Positions 12,311-23,752 of a DNA stretch of 64,000 nt are shown in pieces. A program made the translations under genes and the position numbers. Source of the DNA: Pseudoscleropodium purum (lineage: Eukaryota; Streptophyta; Bryopsida; Hypnales; Brachytheciaceae); the NCBI GenBank assembly GCA_963969395.1, contig OZ017799.1:17176501-17240500 (forward strand), read 5' to 3'. The notes beneath the pieces were generated by a model. It worked only from the letters and a program-made list of their open reading frames with translations, was not told where the DNA came from and did no database searches. The first letter of the stretch is position 1. Each line of letters starts with the position of its first letter.

Positions 12311-14920
12311 CTAACCGGAGAATCCGAAGACCTCGTTAAACTTATCTACAACCAAGGTCCCGGAGTCGATACTCTCAAGTGGGTCCTTGCGCAAGCGGTG
12401 CCGCAAGCAGTTGGGCATGACTGTGCCGATATCCTCGGGAGTCACTTCGGATCTTCCACGGAAGGCAGCCAAGGCTTTCGCAGCCCTGTTGCTGACGATG
12501 TCGCCTCGCAGTCCGTCCACGTCGAGCTCGGAGCAGACTTGAGAGATTTTCACTCTCATGTCATGGGGCACCTTCACATCGGGTAACAAGGCACGCGCGT
12601 TGTCGATTTGGTCACGAAGCTCCTTCTGGTTGTCGTCGTAAGTCACACGGAACGTCTTGGGGTTCGCGTCGAACATCCCTCGTTCTTCCACGATCTTGAC
12701 ACGGAGTTCGGGGTCCTTCACGGTGCCAACCTGAACCAGCAAACCACTCGAAAATTTCAGAATCTGAACGGCAATCCAAGTATAAATTGGACATGGAAAA
12801 TTTACATAGAAAATTTAAAACCAATGTGATCACACTTAACCCTCTTCACGGTGGCAATATCTAGAATGACATTCTAGAATATACTACACACTTATTACAC
12901 TTGACCACGGCACAATGATATTCTAGAATCTGCAGGCAGTGCAGGTAAACACTCAAACCTCTCTATTACGACCTCCAATAAAAACGACATTCCAGAATAT
13001 CCTGTAGACACTATCATTGACTGCAGCGCACTCTTTGCCACACATCCAAACTAAGTCATAGTGCAAAAGTTAGTGTAAGGTTTAAGAGTAAACCGGCCAT
13101 AGAATATTTAGAACCCTGATAGTACCTGCGCGTGCATTCCAAACCGATCCAACAGCTGCGGCCTCAGCTCCCCTTCTTCCGGATTCCCAGACCCGATAAG
13201 AATAAACCTAGCCGGGTGCGAGATCGAAATCCCTTCTCTTTCCACCGTGTTCCACCCCGACGCTGCCGAGTCCAGCAACACATCCACCAAGTGATCATCC
13301 AACAAATTCACCTCATCAACATACAAAATCCCCCGATTCGCCTTCGCAAGTAGCCCAGGCTCGAACGCCTTGACTCCCTCTGTTAGCGCCTTCTCGATAT
13401 CAATCGTCCCACACACGCGATCCTCAGTAGCTCCCAAGGGTAAGTCCACCATATTGATACGTGAAGTTGCAACAGGCAGCTTCTCCTTGCTTTGGACACG
13501 TTTTCGAACCTCCTCGCTCATCAACTCCGGGTCATCAGGGGAGGAGTTGAAAGGGTCGCCGGCAACTACCTTGATTTCGGGAAGAAGGTCCACGAGAGCA
13601 CGGACTGTGGTGGACTTGCCGGTGCCACGGTCGCCCATGATCATCACGCCGCCAATCTTGGGGTCGATGACGTTGAGGATTAAGCACATCTTCATCTCTT
13701 CTTGGCCCACGATGGCGGTGAAGGGGTAGACGGGACGGGCGTTCTCCTTCGAGGCCACGTTCTGGGACACAATTGTTCGCAATACATCAATACGCGAAGG
13801 AAACAAGACATCGAATCGGGAACTATTTGCAATCCTAACACGTCAATTCTGATCTTCATCTCTTCTTGACCGACGATGGCTATGGAGGGGAAAACGGGAC
13901 GGGCGTTCTCCTTCGAGGCCACGACCTGGGACACAATTGCTCGCAATACACCAATACGGGAAGGAGAAAAGCCATCGAAAAAGGGAACTGCTTACAATCC
14001 TAACACGGCACTTGTGAAAAATGAGATCAACTTCGATGGTTCTAAACTTTCTATCACTGCCAGTGAAGCTTCTATGAGATATTTGGCTTACACAGTCTGT
14101 GGTTCAAGGCTCGGAATTGCGACCATATTCCTTCAAACTTCGGCAATTTATAGCTCATTTCCACGGTACTCAAATACTTCCTATTCAGGTGCATTAGAAT
14201 CTTCTCAAAAGTGAGAACAAGACTCGTAAAGACAAATTGCTGAAAGCCACGAGAACAGGTTCCATGACATTCAGCAAAATGTGCAAGGCAAGGAGAGAGG
14301 AGCGGACTTACGACCATATTCCTTCAAACTTCAGCAATTCATAGCTCATTCACCCGGCACTCAAATACTTCAAATTCCGGCACATTGGAATCCTCACAGA
14401 AACCACGATAAGACTCGTAAAGAAAAATTCCCACACATAGAGCAGAAAGCCATGAGAACGGGTTCGAAACCATTCAGAAAAATGTGCAAACTTCAGCAAT
14501 CCACAGTTCATTCGCACAGTACCCAAATCCTTATTCGTATTCTGGCGCATTGGAATCCTCTCCAAAACGATGATAAGGCTCGTGAAGAAAAATTGTTGAA
14601 AGCTACGAGAAGGGGTTCCACAACATTTCGTAAACAGTGCAAGGAAAGAAAGAAAGGAGCCAAACCCCTACCTCGGTGGGCGCTTCCTGCACCGGCGCGG
14701 CCACATTGCAAACCCTGAGAGCGCTTGCATCTCGCCTCTCTCTCCTCGGGAAGCTCCTTGCCCAGGCGACTCTGCCCGTCACGCCGCGGTGGAAGGCGCT
14801 TGCTCGGGATGCAAATACGCCACTGCTCTGCTGCTTGGCGATGGTGGGGCTGCTGCTGGGGCTGCTTACGACGCCGCCTGCAGCTACTGCGGCCACGGTT
14901 CCGCGCACCAGCATGGCCAT
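12311..14920 (-). CDS. CHLI: Magnesium chelatase subunit I, chloroplastic (3 exons, 434 aa)
   Basis: AAA+ ATPase subunit of plastid Mg-chelatase, which with CHLD and CHLH inserts Mg2+ into protoporphyrin IX in chlorophyll synthesis. Exons on the minus strand: 14920-14672 (83 codons), 13761-13126 (212 codons), 12730-12311 (139 codons plus TAG); all junctions are phase 0 with GT/AG borders. Residues 1 to about 65 form a Ser/Ala/Arg-rich plastid transit peptide starting MAMLVRG. Walker [10 protein letters not shown] is near 126-134, Walker [11 protein letters not shown] near 228-237, and the sensor region [17 protein letters not shown] follows. Cysteines in MKMCLIL, DRVCGT and QVCSELD match those I recall as redox-regulated in plant CHLI. 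The C-terminus [17 protein letters not shown] is near-identical to the family. Length matches the usual ~420-430 aa. A second ATG lies two codons downstream of the chosen start. Intron 1 (13762-14671) is packed with tandem duplications. Confidence 0.95.
13690..14007 (-). repeat. Tandem duplication across CHLI intron 1 / exon 2 border
   Basis: Two direct copies, about 13690-13842 and 13854-14007, offset 164-165 bp and roughly 85% alike by eye. The downstream-of-splice copy is the real start of exon 2. The intronic copy also carries an intact acceptor (GTGTCCCAG) followed by a decayed version of the exon start, reading [20 protein letters not shown] in the CHLI frame before diverging. It is therefore a potential decoy 3' splice site upstream of the true one. 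Confidence 0.85.
14121..14660. repeat. Three imperfect tandem repeats in CHLI intron 1
   Basis: Three related blocks begin near 14121, 14312 and 14488; the shared AAACTTC(A/G)GCAAT core is offset by about 191 and 162 bp. Each block carries a CTCAAATAC/CCCAAATCC segment, a GCATTGGAATCCTC segment, GATAAGACTCGTAAAG and an ACGAGAACGGGTTC-like tail. They fill the 5' half of the intron up to the donor at 14671. No ORF with coding character is seen in them. Confidence 0.8.
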
Positions 14921-15515
14921 GGCAGGGGGCGTTGCAAGGGTGGGTTTTTCTTGCTGAGAGAAACCCCACGTCCAGAGAGAATTCGCAAGGGGAATTGGGT
15001 TGCGAAGAGGAGAGAGAAGGGAAAAGGGAAATCTGCGAGGATTGGAGAAGAGAGGAGAAGGGAGGCATCCTGTGGTTGCCACTGGCTGGGTAGGGACCTC
15101 CACTGGATATGGATTCTCGTTCATCGTCTCATCCATCGTCTCATCTATCTGAGAATCTGTTCATCCATCCATCAACTTCGTTCAAAGTCGCCTTCATCCC
15201 ATCTTCAAATTCAAGGCATCCAATCACACTCTCTGATATAACTAAACCTAAATGCATTCAAATAAGTAATAGAGAATTCTGCCTATTATCATATTGCTGA
15301 AGTTTTCATCGAATCTTGTTGGAAGTTCAAAGAATGATCTAGATTCCCTTTCTTTGCATTTTTTGGACAATGAAGGAATAATTTATGATTTTTCAAACTA
15401 GTGAAATTGGTATACCCAAAAGCAATCCTAGGCACTCATGCATAGAGTGAGTATAGATAGTCGAGAATCTATGGGATTCAATTTTAAAAAGTAGTCACAA
15501 CTAGATGCAATTTTC
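14921..15515. promoter_or_regulatory. CHLI 5' UTR/promoter region
   Basis: This is the sequence upstream of the CHLI start on the minus strand. It is GC-rich and purine/pyrimidine-skewed up to about 15100, with CTCATC/CATCCATC repeats at 15118-15175, then AT-rich. The frame is open upstream of the chosen ATG as far as 15136, but those extra residues do not look like a transit peptide, so I kept the later ATG. No convincing TATA box is called. Confidence 0.4.
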
Positions 15516-16423
15516 TTAATCTCTAAATGCCCAATTGTCCCTATGATAAGCACTTGACAATTCAAGCAAGCTCTCATAATCTCAATTTTAGACATGATTT
15601 TTTTATTTTTTTAAATAGATAAAACAATAAGCTTTTTGGAAATGCAATTTTTATTTCAATTAATGCATAGGAGCAAAAATTATGCCACACAAGGCTCAAA
15701 ATAGTTGAAGGAGGTACTAGCAAAAAAATCCTACAAAAACTTGAAATAAAATCTTTAAAAATTTGATTTTCATAGGTATGGTAATATTTTGTTAAGGCGG
15801 AAAGATTTGGTTCATCCCATTTGGATAAATAGGATGTGAAAGTTATGGAGCATCTTATTTTGTAGGCAGATGGAGCATCTTCTTGAATAAAAACATGTAT
15901 TGAATATGTTTTTGAACTCAATTTTCACAATTTTCAAAAAAAATTGCACAAGGTTTAGTTTGATTGTAAGAACATCCTCACCATTGGGATTAGTGTGTTT
16001 TAATTCCATCTTAGATCTATTAAAAATTTATTTTTCCTTCTATTTCATATATACTTGTACATAACAATCTTTTAAAGAATAAAAATTAACATTATTTTTT
16101 CCTAGACTCTTGATTCAATTTTTTGAGAGTTAAAAAAAATTTTAAATTTTTAAAAAGAAATTAAGATGATTCAAAGTCTCATGAACAAATTTGCTAAGGT
16201 GCCAAAAATATTTGTTTTCTTCACTTTGAACTCAAAAATCTTGCAATTTATGTTTTTAAAGTTTTCAAATTTTTTTCTATACATATTCATATTATCCTAT
16301 TGCAAGATTCTATATTTAAATATGCAAAAAATGATTTTTAAGAGATTGTGCTAATTGCACTAAACATGGCAATTTTGACCAATTTTGACCAAAAAAAAAA
16401 GACCTTTGGCATTTAAGGATTAA
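15516..16423. mobile_element. TTAA element, family alpha, copy 4 (~908 bp)
   Basis: Starts TTAATCTCTAAATGCCC and ends GGCATTTAAGGATTAA, with TTAA at both ends and inverted termini. The interior shares the GAGCAAAAATTATGCCA, AACATCCTCACCATTGGGATTAGTGTG and ATCTTAGA words of copies 1-3. Its length is nearly the same as copies 1 (909) and 3 (913). It is non-coding. Confidence 0.6.
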
Positions 16424-16859
16424 ATGTGTTTGGAAAATAGTGGACTAACAATTCCCAAGCATTGAAAAATAGACATATAATCCAAAAATTGATAATTCCT
16501 TATCAAATAAATTTTGGACCAATCCTTCCATTTCAGATGTCTAAATTGCTCACCTCTTTAAATTTTGATACAAAAAAATGCATAGGTTGAGTCCAAAAAC
16601 ATTTATAACAACCAATTCAACACCTATCTCTGTTTTGCATACTATATAACCTACAATAAATCAACACAAGGAAACACTTACTACTATATTGCACTTATTC
16701 AAACATGCATCAAAGCAATGCACATCCTAAGACATAACAAAGTGGTTCACAAAATGCGTAAACTACTACTATTAGTCTATTACACACTACATCATAATGT
16801 TTTGTAATAAATGCAAGAATCTTCAAAGACAAACCCTTAGAAAACACATTCCCTCATAG
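16424..16859. other. AT-rich intergenic, nothing recognised
   Basis: No ORF, RNA gene or repeat boundary that I can support. Confidence 0.5.
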
Positions 16860-17940
16860 ATGATTGTAAGAAAGACCTATTGTTTTTGTAGAGTTTCGAC
16901 AAGATAGGTTTTGTCTTTTGTTATAATTTTTGAAGCAGGATTCCGATTATCTTAAATTTTTTTGTATTTGTGTATATTTTGATTGAAAATGTATTCCTTA
17001 TTTTTCAAAAATTTGAAAAAATCATTTTATATTTAAAAGTCAATTTCTCTAATTTGTTACACTTTTGTTTTTTGTTTTTAGTAGAGGGGAGTACCCAAAT
17101 TTAATGATTTAGAGATGAAATTTTCATGGCCTATTCCCAAACTAGCAAGGCATGTTCCATGTGGGGGCATAAAAAAATACATTATTTTATGTCCTCTATG
17201 TTTATGAAAATAGGCTAAATCAAGGGCTCCATGGTGCACACACTTTTGAACATTGAAGATGAATTCAAGTTCATACTCTTAGTAAAATCTCATCACCATG
17301 AAGTCCTCACCAATTACAAATTTTTAGTTTTTAATTATTTTACTATTATTAATTTATTAAAAATGAAAAATGTTGAGATAAAATAATCCTTTTCTACCAC
17401 AATTCTATATGTTCCAAAAAAGAATTATTTCAACATTTTCATTTTTAATAAATCAATGATAGTGAAATAAATAAAACTAAAAATTGGCAATTGTTGAGGA
17501 CTTCATGGTAATGAGATTTTACCAACAATATGAATTTAAAACCATCTTCAATGTTTAGAAGTGTGCACACCATAGAGCCCTTATTTTAGCTTATTTGCAA
17601 AAATGTGGAGGACATAAATTAATGTATTTTTTGATGCCCCTCATGTAAAACATGTCCTATTAGTGTAGGAATAGACTACCAAATTTTCATCTCTAAATCG
17701 TTAAATTTGGGTACTCTCCAGTACTATAAACAAAAAAACCTGAAAGTGTGACAAATTAGAGAAATTGACCTTTAAATATAAATTTTTTTAAATTTAAAGA
17801 AGGGTATATATTTACAATCAAGACATAAACAAACAAATTAAAATTAAAATTCATTGAAATTATCGTTCAAAAATGATAAAAGAAGACAATATCAATTTGG
17901 CAAAACTCTATGAAAAATGATCAATCTTTCTTGCAATCAC
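16860..17940. repeat. ~1.1 kb inverted repeat (hairpin-forming foldback)
   Basis: The two arms, about 16860-17390 and 17420-17940, are reverse complements with a loop of about 30 bp (TTTTCTACCACAATTC region). Matching pairs include GTACCCAAATTTAA / AAATTTGGGTAC, GATTTAGAGATGAAATTTTC / its complement at 17680-17700, GGACTTCATGG / CATGAAGTCC, and AATTTCTCTAATTTG / CAAATTAGAGAAATT. Similarity is highest near the centre and decays outward. No coding capacity is seen. It could be a foldback transposon or the source of hairpin-derived small RNAs. Confidence 0.8.
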
Positions 17941-20900
17941 TCCCCATGAGTATACCGTTGTCAATGCCCCATCCAATACAATGTAATTTTGATGCACAAT
18001 TATGCCTTGAAATGTTGTACATACAAACAACATCCTTCTAATATAACCCACCAACAAACCCTTTACAACAACACAACATGTAATTTATTGAATTCACATA
18101 TTGCAATGATAGATTTTTCCCATAAAAGATATCTAAATATAACACAAAAGATAAAATAATATATAACTTGCTCAATACCAACACTTACAATCTTTGTTGG
18201 AATACACCACCATTAATGGTTACTACTATTGACTTCTAGATATTGCACCACATATAGACCTTTAATCCCATCACTCCATCAACAATTTCAAATTCCCATT
18301 CCTCCTATAAAATACGCACTCTCTACCATAAAAAACATCACCATTAAACACACCATATACATTCTACTCTACAAATACTCCCTAATATACACAGCTAACC
18401 TTAAAACACCTACTCAATCAAGCTCACAATCTCTAACCTTCCTCACTACCTCATCATTTGCCTTGGATCACTTGTAACAAAAGCCAAGTCTTCCTTTAAT
18501 TCAAAAATTACTTGATATTTAGAGTCTTCCTTTTTATTAAGGTGTATAGTCTAGAAGTCATTTGGAATGACTTTTTGGAGCTTGGTGAGGAACCCAAACA
18601 AATAGATGGGCAAATAAATTATTCATCTATGCCATCTACATAGAGTGGTTAGAGTTATTTATTCATCTTGTTTAGAAAATAGTTAGTGAACCTATTAGTA
18701 ATTATCAAATTTAGAATGTAAAATGAGACACCATCACAAGTTGTAATCAAGTGCTAGAATTCATCTAAACTTAGTCTTAGAGGGTGATTTAAGGGGCTTG
18801 GTACACATAAAATGGACTATTTTTTTAACGTGAATTAGAACTCAACATAAAAAATTTAAATCAAATTATTTCCATTTTACAATGTGTCAAACTATTTATA
18901 ATATTGGAGTGAAGATGTTCAAATGTATTCCAATAAGAATGAGCTATAGATTTCTAAACTATCAAAAATAGGTGTATCCAAAATCAAACCTTGGCTCTTA
19001 TGAGTAGAGGTTGTAAATTTACATTTTCAATAGAATTTGTGGAGATTGGGTGTAGATATAATTGCAATTGTCTTAGCCATTTTTTATTTCAAATTTTGTA
19101 CCATAAGAATCTGTTCACTAAATAATTAAACAAAAATTTGTAGCAAATCCAAATATTAATAAATTTATAAAAGATCCATATTAGAAAAAATAGTGTTAAT
19201 AGTAGTATTTAACCCCTAGAGGTTCAATCAACTATATTTGGTCACGGCCTTATTTTGGACATCATTTCTAAGTAGAAAATAATTTTTCTTCAAAAATTCA
19301 TTTTTTCTATGCAACTTACACAAAATAGTAAAATTTGATTACTTCAATAATTAGGTTGCCTTACCCCAAGAAAGTTACTTTGAGAGCCATCAAAATCAAC
19401 AAACATTCATTCTATAGATATTTCCATTTGTGCACATTGTAATCTAGATTTTGCCTACTTCACAATACCCAAGAATATAGTATATAGGGATTCAATATCT
19501 AGGGAATGATCAAATAATTTAACGTATTGCGGCTAAAGTCAAATTTAAAAATATAAATAACTTAGAACTTCAATTTTAAATGGTAAACAAAGTAAAAATA
19601 TCCCATTGGCTTTAGGAAAGGGAATCACTCATTTATCCAACAACTAGTCTCAATCTGACACAAATGTATGCAACAATACAAGGATGCAATTCCTGTCTTA
19701 TTCTGGTATAGGGTTCAAATAAGAAGCACCCTTAAGCGAGAAAAAATATAACATATAGCTTAAAGCATACAAGTCTTCATTTCCTATTGCATATTCTTAT
19801 TAAAGCATAGGCTTACAATATTTGCTTATAGCTTCACTCATCACTTAACAAACCACAATTAGTATAAATAATTCCATCCTCACTTTAGTGTTTCAATATT
19901 TCTTATAGAATTCTACACTAAACTGCTTAAGCCATTCTATCTAAAGAATTAAACTATAAACATTTTTCTAGTTCATCTTAAGACTACATAATTGCTTTAA
20001 TCATTTATAAACACAAGGCTAACATTTACTGTGACTCCTTTGCACTCTAAGCAATTGAAAACCAATCTCATAACATTGACATAGCTTAAAGCCATAAATT
20101 AAAATTCAATTATCCAATCACTAGATAATCACAATTTCATACAACACCCAATTATTGAGATTTCCACAATAGATACATAGTCCATCATTCATTCAATGCA
20201 CATAAATTAATTAGCTTAAAGTAATAATTAATTTTTATTACACAACAATTAAAGTTTATTCACAATAGATTCAATATACTCACTTGAAGTGTACAACATT
20301 TATAAATCCGCTTTAATCACATTCAATATATATATGCTTGAGTACCAACAAATTGGTTCAACTATTCAATCAACAATCACCACAAGTAATAGCTTTAAGC
20401 TACAATATTTCTTATAATAATAATAGCTCCAAGCCTTAATAAGAAGTCACACACTGCTTCAAGCTAATACAATCAACTAGTATGATTCAATTAAAATTAG
20501 ATATACACAAACAATAGTTTTAAGCACAAGAGAATAAAAATTCTTTTCATAGAAAAATTACACAAAACACAATCTATGTCCAATCACTAGGACTTACGCA
20601 TATATTTCAAAATATACTCTTAAAGTTGTATTACAACAAAGATTGTTTATAGAACTAGAAAACTAACTCACTCATAGAACATCAAGGAAAAGAATAGATG
20701 GAGAGAGAAAAAGTAAGCCTTTAGGTCTTTTACATTCATTAGCTTTTAAACATCTTTCCAAATCTCACTATGCTAAATTGTTAAAAATTCAACAAGTGCA
20801 CATTTTTAGAATTCTATAGCAAAACTTCAAATCAAATAACATCTAAGCTCCTATCACCACATGTATTCTTAAAACCAAGTCTTAATTGGACTCCATTTAT

Positions 20901-22900
20901 ACAATAAAACAAAACAAATGTTTATTCACACTTTTTACACACTTACATATATGGAGATTCATGAGTTCCAATTATGACAATACCTAATTTAAAAATAAAC
21001 CATAGTTTTAGAGTAACAATAAAATATTTGTATGGTATCAAATGTTGAGAAATGTGTATTGAAAACTTGAATTTTACTATTTTGTGTAGATTGGATAGTC
21101 TTTCTATTTTTATATTAAAAAATTTAGATAGTTGTGGTAAAAAACTATTTATAAAAAAATAGCACAAAATATGTAGTAATTTTCAATTGTTTTTAAGTGT
21201 ACTATTTGGAAAATGTATTGATATTTTCATTAGTAATTTTTATGTCTTTTTTATGAATCATTTGAAATTACATTTTGACCAATCATTAAAAAGTCAAATT
21301 TCTATAAACAGTATTTTAATGCATTTTTGAAGTTAAACCTTCAAAATTCATTGAAGCAAATTTTTAAGTAGTTTTGAAATTTGGAAGTTATTTAGTAATT
21401 TTAAAATTTTATAGCTAGTTATTTCTCCAAAAATTTGAGAATGAAGAGATAACATTTGTATAATTGAATTTCAAAAGAAATTTATTCTAACACTTGAGAA
21501 TTGAAAATGACCTAAGAGTATGGAAGTTGCAGGATTGGATGCAATCCAAATGATCACACCATAAAATTCTCTTGTACATAAGTATTGATTTGGGAGAATT
21601 GTAATAAGTTGTACATTTGCAACCAAATTTGTATTGGAGGAGTTCTCATAAGTAGAAAGCGAGTGGATTTAATCTTAGGAGATTTTTTTGAAGAGGTACA
21701 AAGTACAAAAATTTGGGGAGAGTTGGCATGATGCTTTAGTAATAGTGGTCATTCTTATGATCCCCATTTTTTGGTAAAAATATAGTATGTATCTCTATGT
21801 ATTTTTTAAGGCGGCTTAGATCATTTATGTGTTTGTAGATTGTTTTTTTTGTGTAAGTGATATAGGATGTTTTAGAAGAAAAAATCTAAGTCCAAACTTG
21901 TCTTTTGATAGTTGAATAATGATGTTTGTGGTGCTTTCAATTGGGGAGGTTTACACATTGTTTATTTAGTCATATATATTTTTGATCAAATTGTTTTCAT
22001 GAAATGCCAAGGGATAGGTTGGATGGTTTTTTAACAACAAATTAGCATCTATCATATACAAAGAATTTTGAAAATAGTGATTTTTTTCTTATAGAGAAGT
22101 CTACAAAGTAAACATTATGGAATTTTTTAATACTTTGATGGTTCTCTTAGAAATTGTTCATCCTCATAAAGTTGTTACAAATAATCATTTTTTTTCTTTT
22201 ACTTTTAAAGATTATTTTTCTAGTTTTTACAAAATTTTTACCTTAGCTTTAGAGATTTTCACTTTTTAGTTCTCTCAAAATTATTATTTGCTTGATCATC
22301 TTAAAGGTCTTCAAATTGGTCATATCTTTTTATTATTTTCGAAATTTTTTTGCTTTCTAGTTTTAAGATATTTAAAAAAAATCATGAGTTAGAAAACAAA
22401 CACAATAAAATCAAAAGGTTTTGCATTTATTTCTAGATATTTTTAGTGCCCAATAAAAATTACTTTTATTATAGACAATTTTTTCTTATTTTTAATTTCA
22501 AGCTCCACTTATTAATAAGGTTTAAATGCCCTTATATCCCTTGATGTATTAAAATCATTTTCAAATGTTTAAAATTTTATATATATTTGTGTGTGTTGTG
22601 TGTGGGTGTGTAATTTTTCTTCTTCATGCTAGGTTCAAAAAGATTTTTTTCCTCCTTTATGTAGATTTATAAGTGATAAGTATCCTTAAACAATACCTAA
22701 AATTTTTCATCACCAAAATTTTAGGTATATATTTTCTATCTATCTATTCTATTATGTTAGGTTGTTTGTTTGTTTGTTACGTTGAGATCTCCCAGACCAT
22801 GCATCACTTGTTTGCATGTTTGGTAGACATAGGATGTAAAAATTATGGAATTTTGAAATTTTTATGAATTAAAATAATTAAAAACTTATATTTTCTTTTC
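17941..22900. other. AT-rich intergenic desert
   Basis: No gene seen. A sequence beginning TTAACCCCTAGAGG at 19209 looks like one more TTAA-type terminus, but I could not find its other end. Between 19750 and 20530 a word like TAGCTTAAAGC recurs about ten times. A GT-rich microsatellite occurs near 22588-22612. Confidence 0.5.
19755..20530. repeat. Recurrent TAGCTTAAAGC-like word
   Basis: Variants of AGCTTAAAGC / AGCTTTAAGC / GCTTCAAGCT occur near 19757, 19924, 20084, 20213, 20390, 20426, 20457 and 20516, at loose 60-180 bp intervals. The words are near-palindromic. They may be the last conserved part of a decayed tandem array. They could also be chance enrichment in AT-rich DNA. Confidence 0.4.
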
Positions 22901-23054
22901 TTTTGACCGTGGCAACGGCATGAAGCACACTCGTATTTTCTATATGTGTAAAGACTCCACATCATAAACTAGTTCATTTCTGTGTATTAGTGTTAGCCCT
23001 CTTATTCCAAAAGCTGAAGCATGGTCTTGGGAAAGGTCAGCACTTCCAAACAAT

Positions 23055-23113
23055 TTAGGGTTAAAAGAAAGTAGCAGTTGATCGCCCTCAACGGCTATCC
23101 CCTAAAACCCTAA
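23055..23113 (+). promoter_or_regulatory. Telo-box motifs upstream of snoRNA cluster
   Basis: TTAGGGTT at 23055-23062 (inverted telo-box) and AAACCCTAA at 23105-23113. Telo-boxes are common in promoters of plant ribosomal-protein and snoRNA genes. They lie about 400 bp before the first snoRNA, where base composition changes from AT-rich to genic, which fits the start of a polycistronic snoRNA precursor. Confidence 0.5.
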
Positions 23114-23317
23114 TTCTGAAGCCCTCGTCACGATCGCTATGGCGGCGCCTTCGCTTCTATAATGCTCACCTCCAGACCCATTCATCTCATCTTCTCTTCT
23201 CTACGCTGTTGTCATCGTTCTGGTTCATGCTTGTAGTCACTGTTCGTTGTTGATTTATTGGGTTGAGTGTATGTAATTCTTTTGGCAGCATTGCTGAGTG
23301 CACCACACCGGGTCACT

Positions 23318-23450
23318 TCGGTGTCTCGGATATGGTGTCCTCCTCCTTCCCTGTTGCCAACATGGAACTCGTCTCTTCCCTTACTCCGCTTATGCGGCAT
23401 ATCCGGGCCCTGGGATTCGACACCCCAGAGGAGACTTACAGTAGTATCGA
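23318..23450 (+). other. Structured segment, possibly H/ACA-like or host exon
   Basis: CGGATATG near 23326 pairs perfectly with CATATCCG near 23398, and a second hairpin CTGGG...CCCAG follows near 23410-23430. ACTTACAGTA after the second hairpin could be an ACA box. No H box or guide pocket was confirmed, so it may instead be part of a non-coding host transcript. Frames here (for example 23263-23475) are short and unlike known proteins. Confidence 0.3.
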
Positions 23451-23477
23451 TGCGTTTAGGTCTTTTGTTCTTTGAGA

Positions 23478-23557
23478 AGCACCATGAGGATAATTTCATT
23501 GTTTGGTGGAGAGCTCGCTCTGTGAAACATCCAAACCTCCTACTCATTCTGAGTGCT
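23478..23557 (+). ncRNA. Box C/D snoRNA candidate A, guide for LSU rRNA
   Basis: Terminal stem AGCAC (23478-23482) / GTGCT (23553-23557). The C box is ATGAGGA (23484-23490, one mismatch to RTGATGA) and the D box is CTGA (23549-23552). The 13 bases before box D, CCTCCTACTCATT, are complementary to AATGAGTAGGAGG, which I recall from large-subunit rRNA. The box D+5 rule would place the 2'-O-methyl on the A of AATG[A]G. Length is 80 nt. It is the first in a same-strand series spaced 15-30 nt apart, typical of plant polycistronic snoRNAs. Confidence 0.65.
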
Positions 23558-23573
23558 GTTTGTAATACGATGA

Positions 23574-23651
23574 GGCAAGTGATGAAACACTTTCGAATGG
23601 GTAATTTGCGCCTGATTACTGTGATGCGAAACACCTTGGAGAACTGATGCC
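23574..23651 (+). ncRNA. Box C/D snoRNA candidate B, guide for 18S rRNA
   Basis: Complete architecture: stem GGCA (23574-23577) / TGCC (23648-23651), C box GTGATGA (23579-23585), D' box CTGA (23612-23615), C' box TGTGATG (23620-23626), D box CTGA (23644-23647). The D' guide GGGTAATTTGCGC is a perfect complement of GCGCAAATTACCC in 18S rRNA; the +5 rule targets the first A of AAATT. The D guide ACACCTTGGAGAA may pair with LSU rRNA around TTCTCCAAGGTG, but I am less sure of that sequence. Confidence 0.85.
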
Positions 23652-23677
23652 TGAGTTTTTTAGGGTTTTCATTTTAT

Positions 23678-23752
23678 GGCCAGTGAAGATTTTTTTGGAA
23701 TTACCGGCTGAGAAGGCTTCAAGCCACAAGCTGAGAACTGGCTGACTGAGGC
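23678..23752 (+). ncRNA. Box C/D snoRNA candidate C, guide for 18S rRNA
   Basis: C box GTGAAGA (23683-23689, one mismatch), D' CTGA (23708-23711), D CTGA (23746-23749), short stem GCC/GGC. The D' guide GGAATTACCG is complementary to CGGTAATTCC of 18S rRNA, a conserved region; the pairing starts one base away from box D'. The predicted methylated base is the U of CGG[U]AATT. The weak stem and imperfect C box lower confidence, but position and target support it. Confidence 0.6.

Noticed and set aside
12398..13729. Plus-strand frames of 60-119 codons
   Set aside because: They are antisense to CHLI exons 2 and 3 and unlike any known protein.
14508..15241. Several long overlapping open frames on both strands around CHLI exon 1
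   Set aside because: They are shadows of the GC-rich transit-peptide exon and its 5' UTR; only the frame that joins exon 2 in phase 0 makes a CHLI protein.
23105..23113. Telomerase RNA template (CCCTAAAACCCTAA)
   Set aside because: The template word has an extra A, and there is no clear USE/TATA type III promoter or pseudoknot; a promoter telo-box is the simpler reading.
23405..23440. tRNA T-arm-like GGGATTCGACACCCC
   Set aside because: No acceptor, D or anticodon arm can be built at the required distances.
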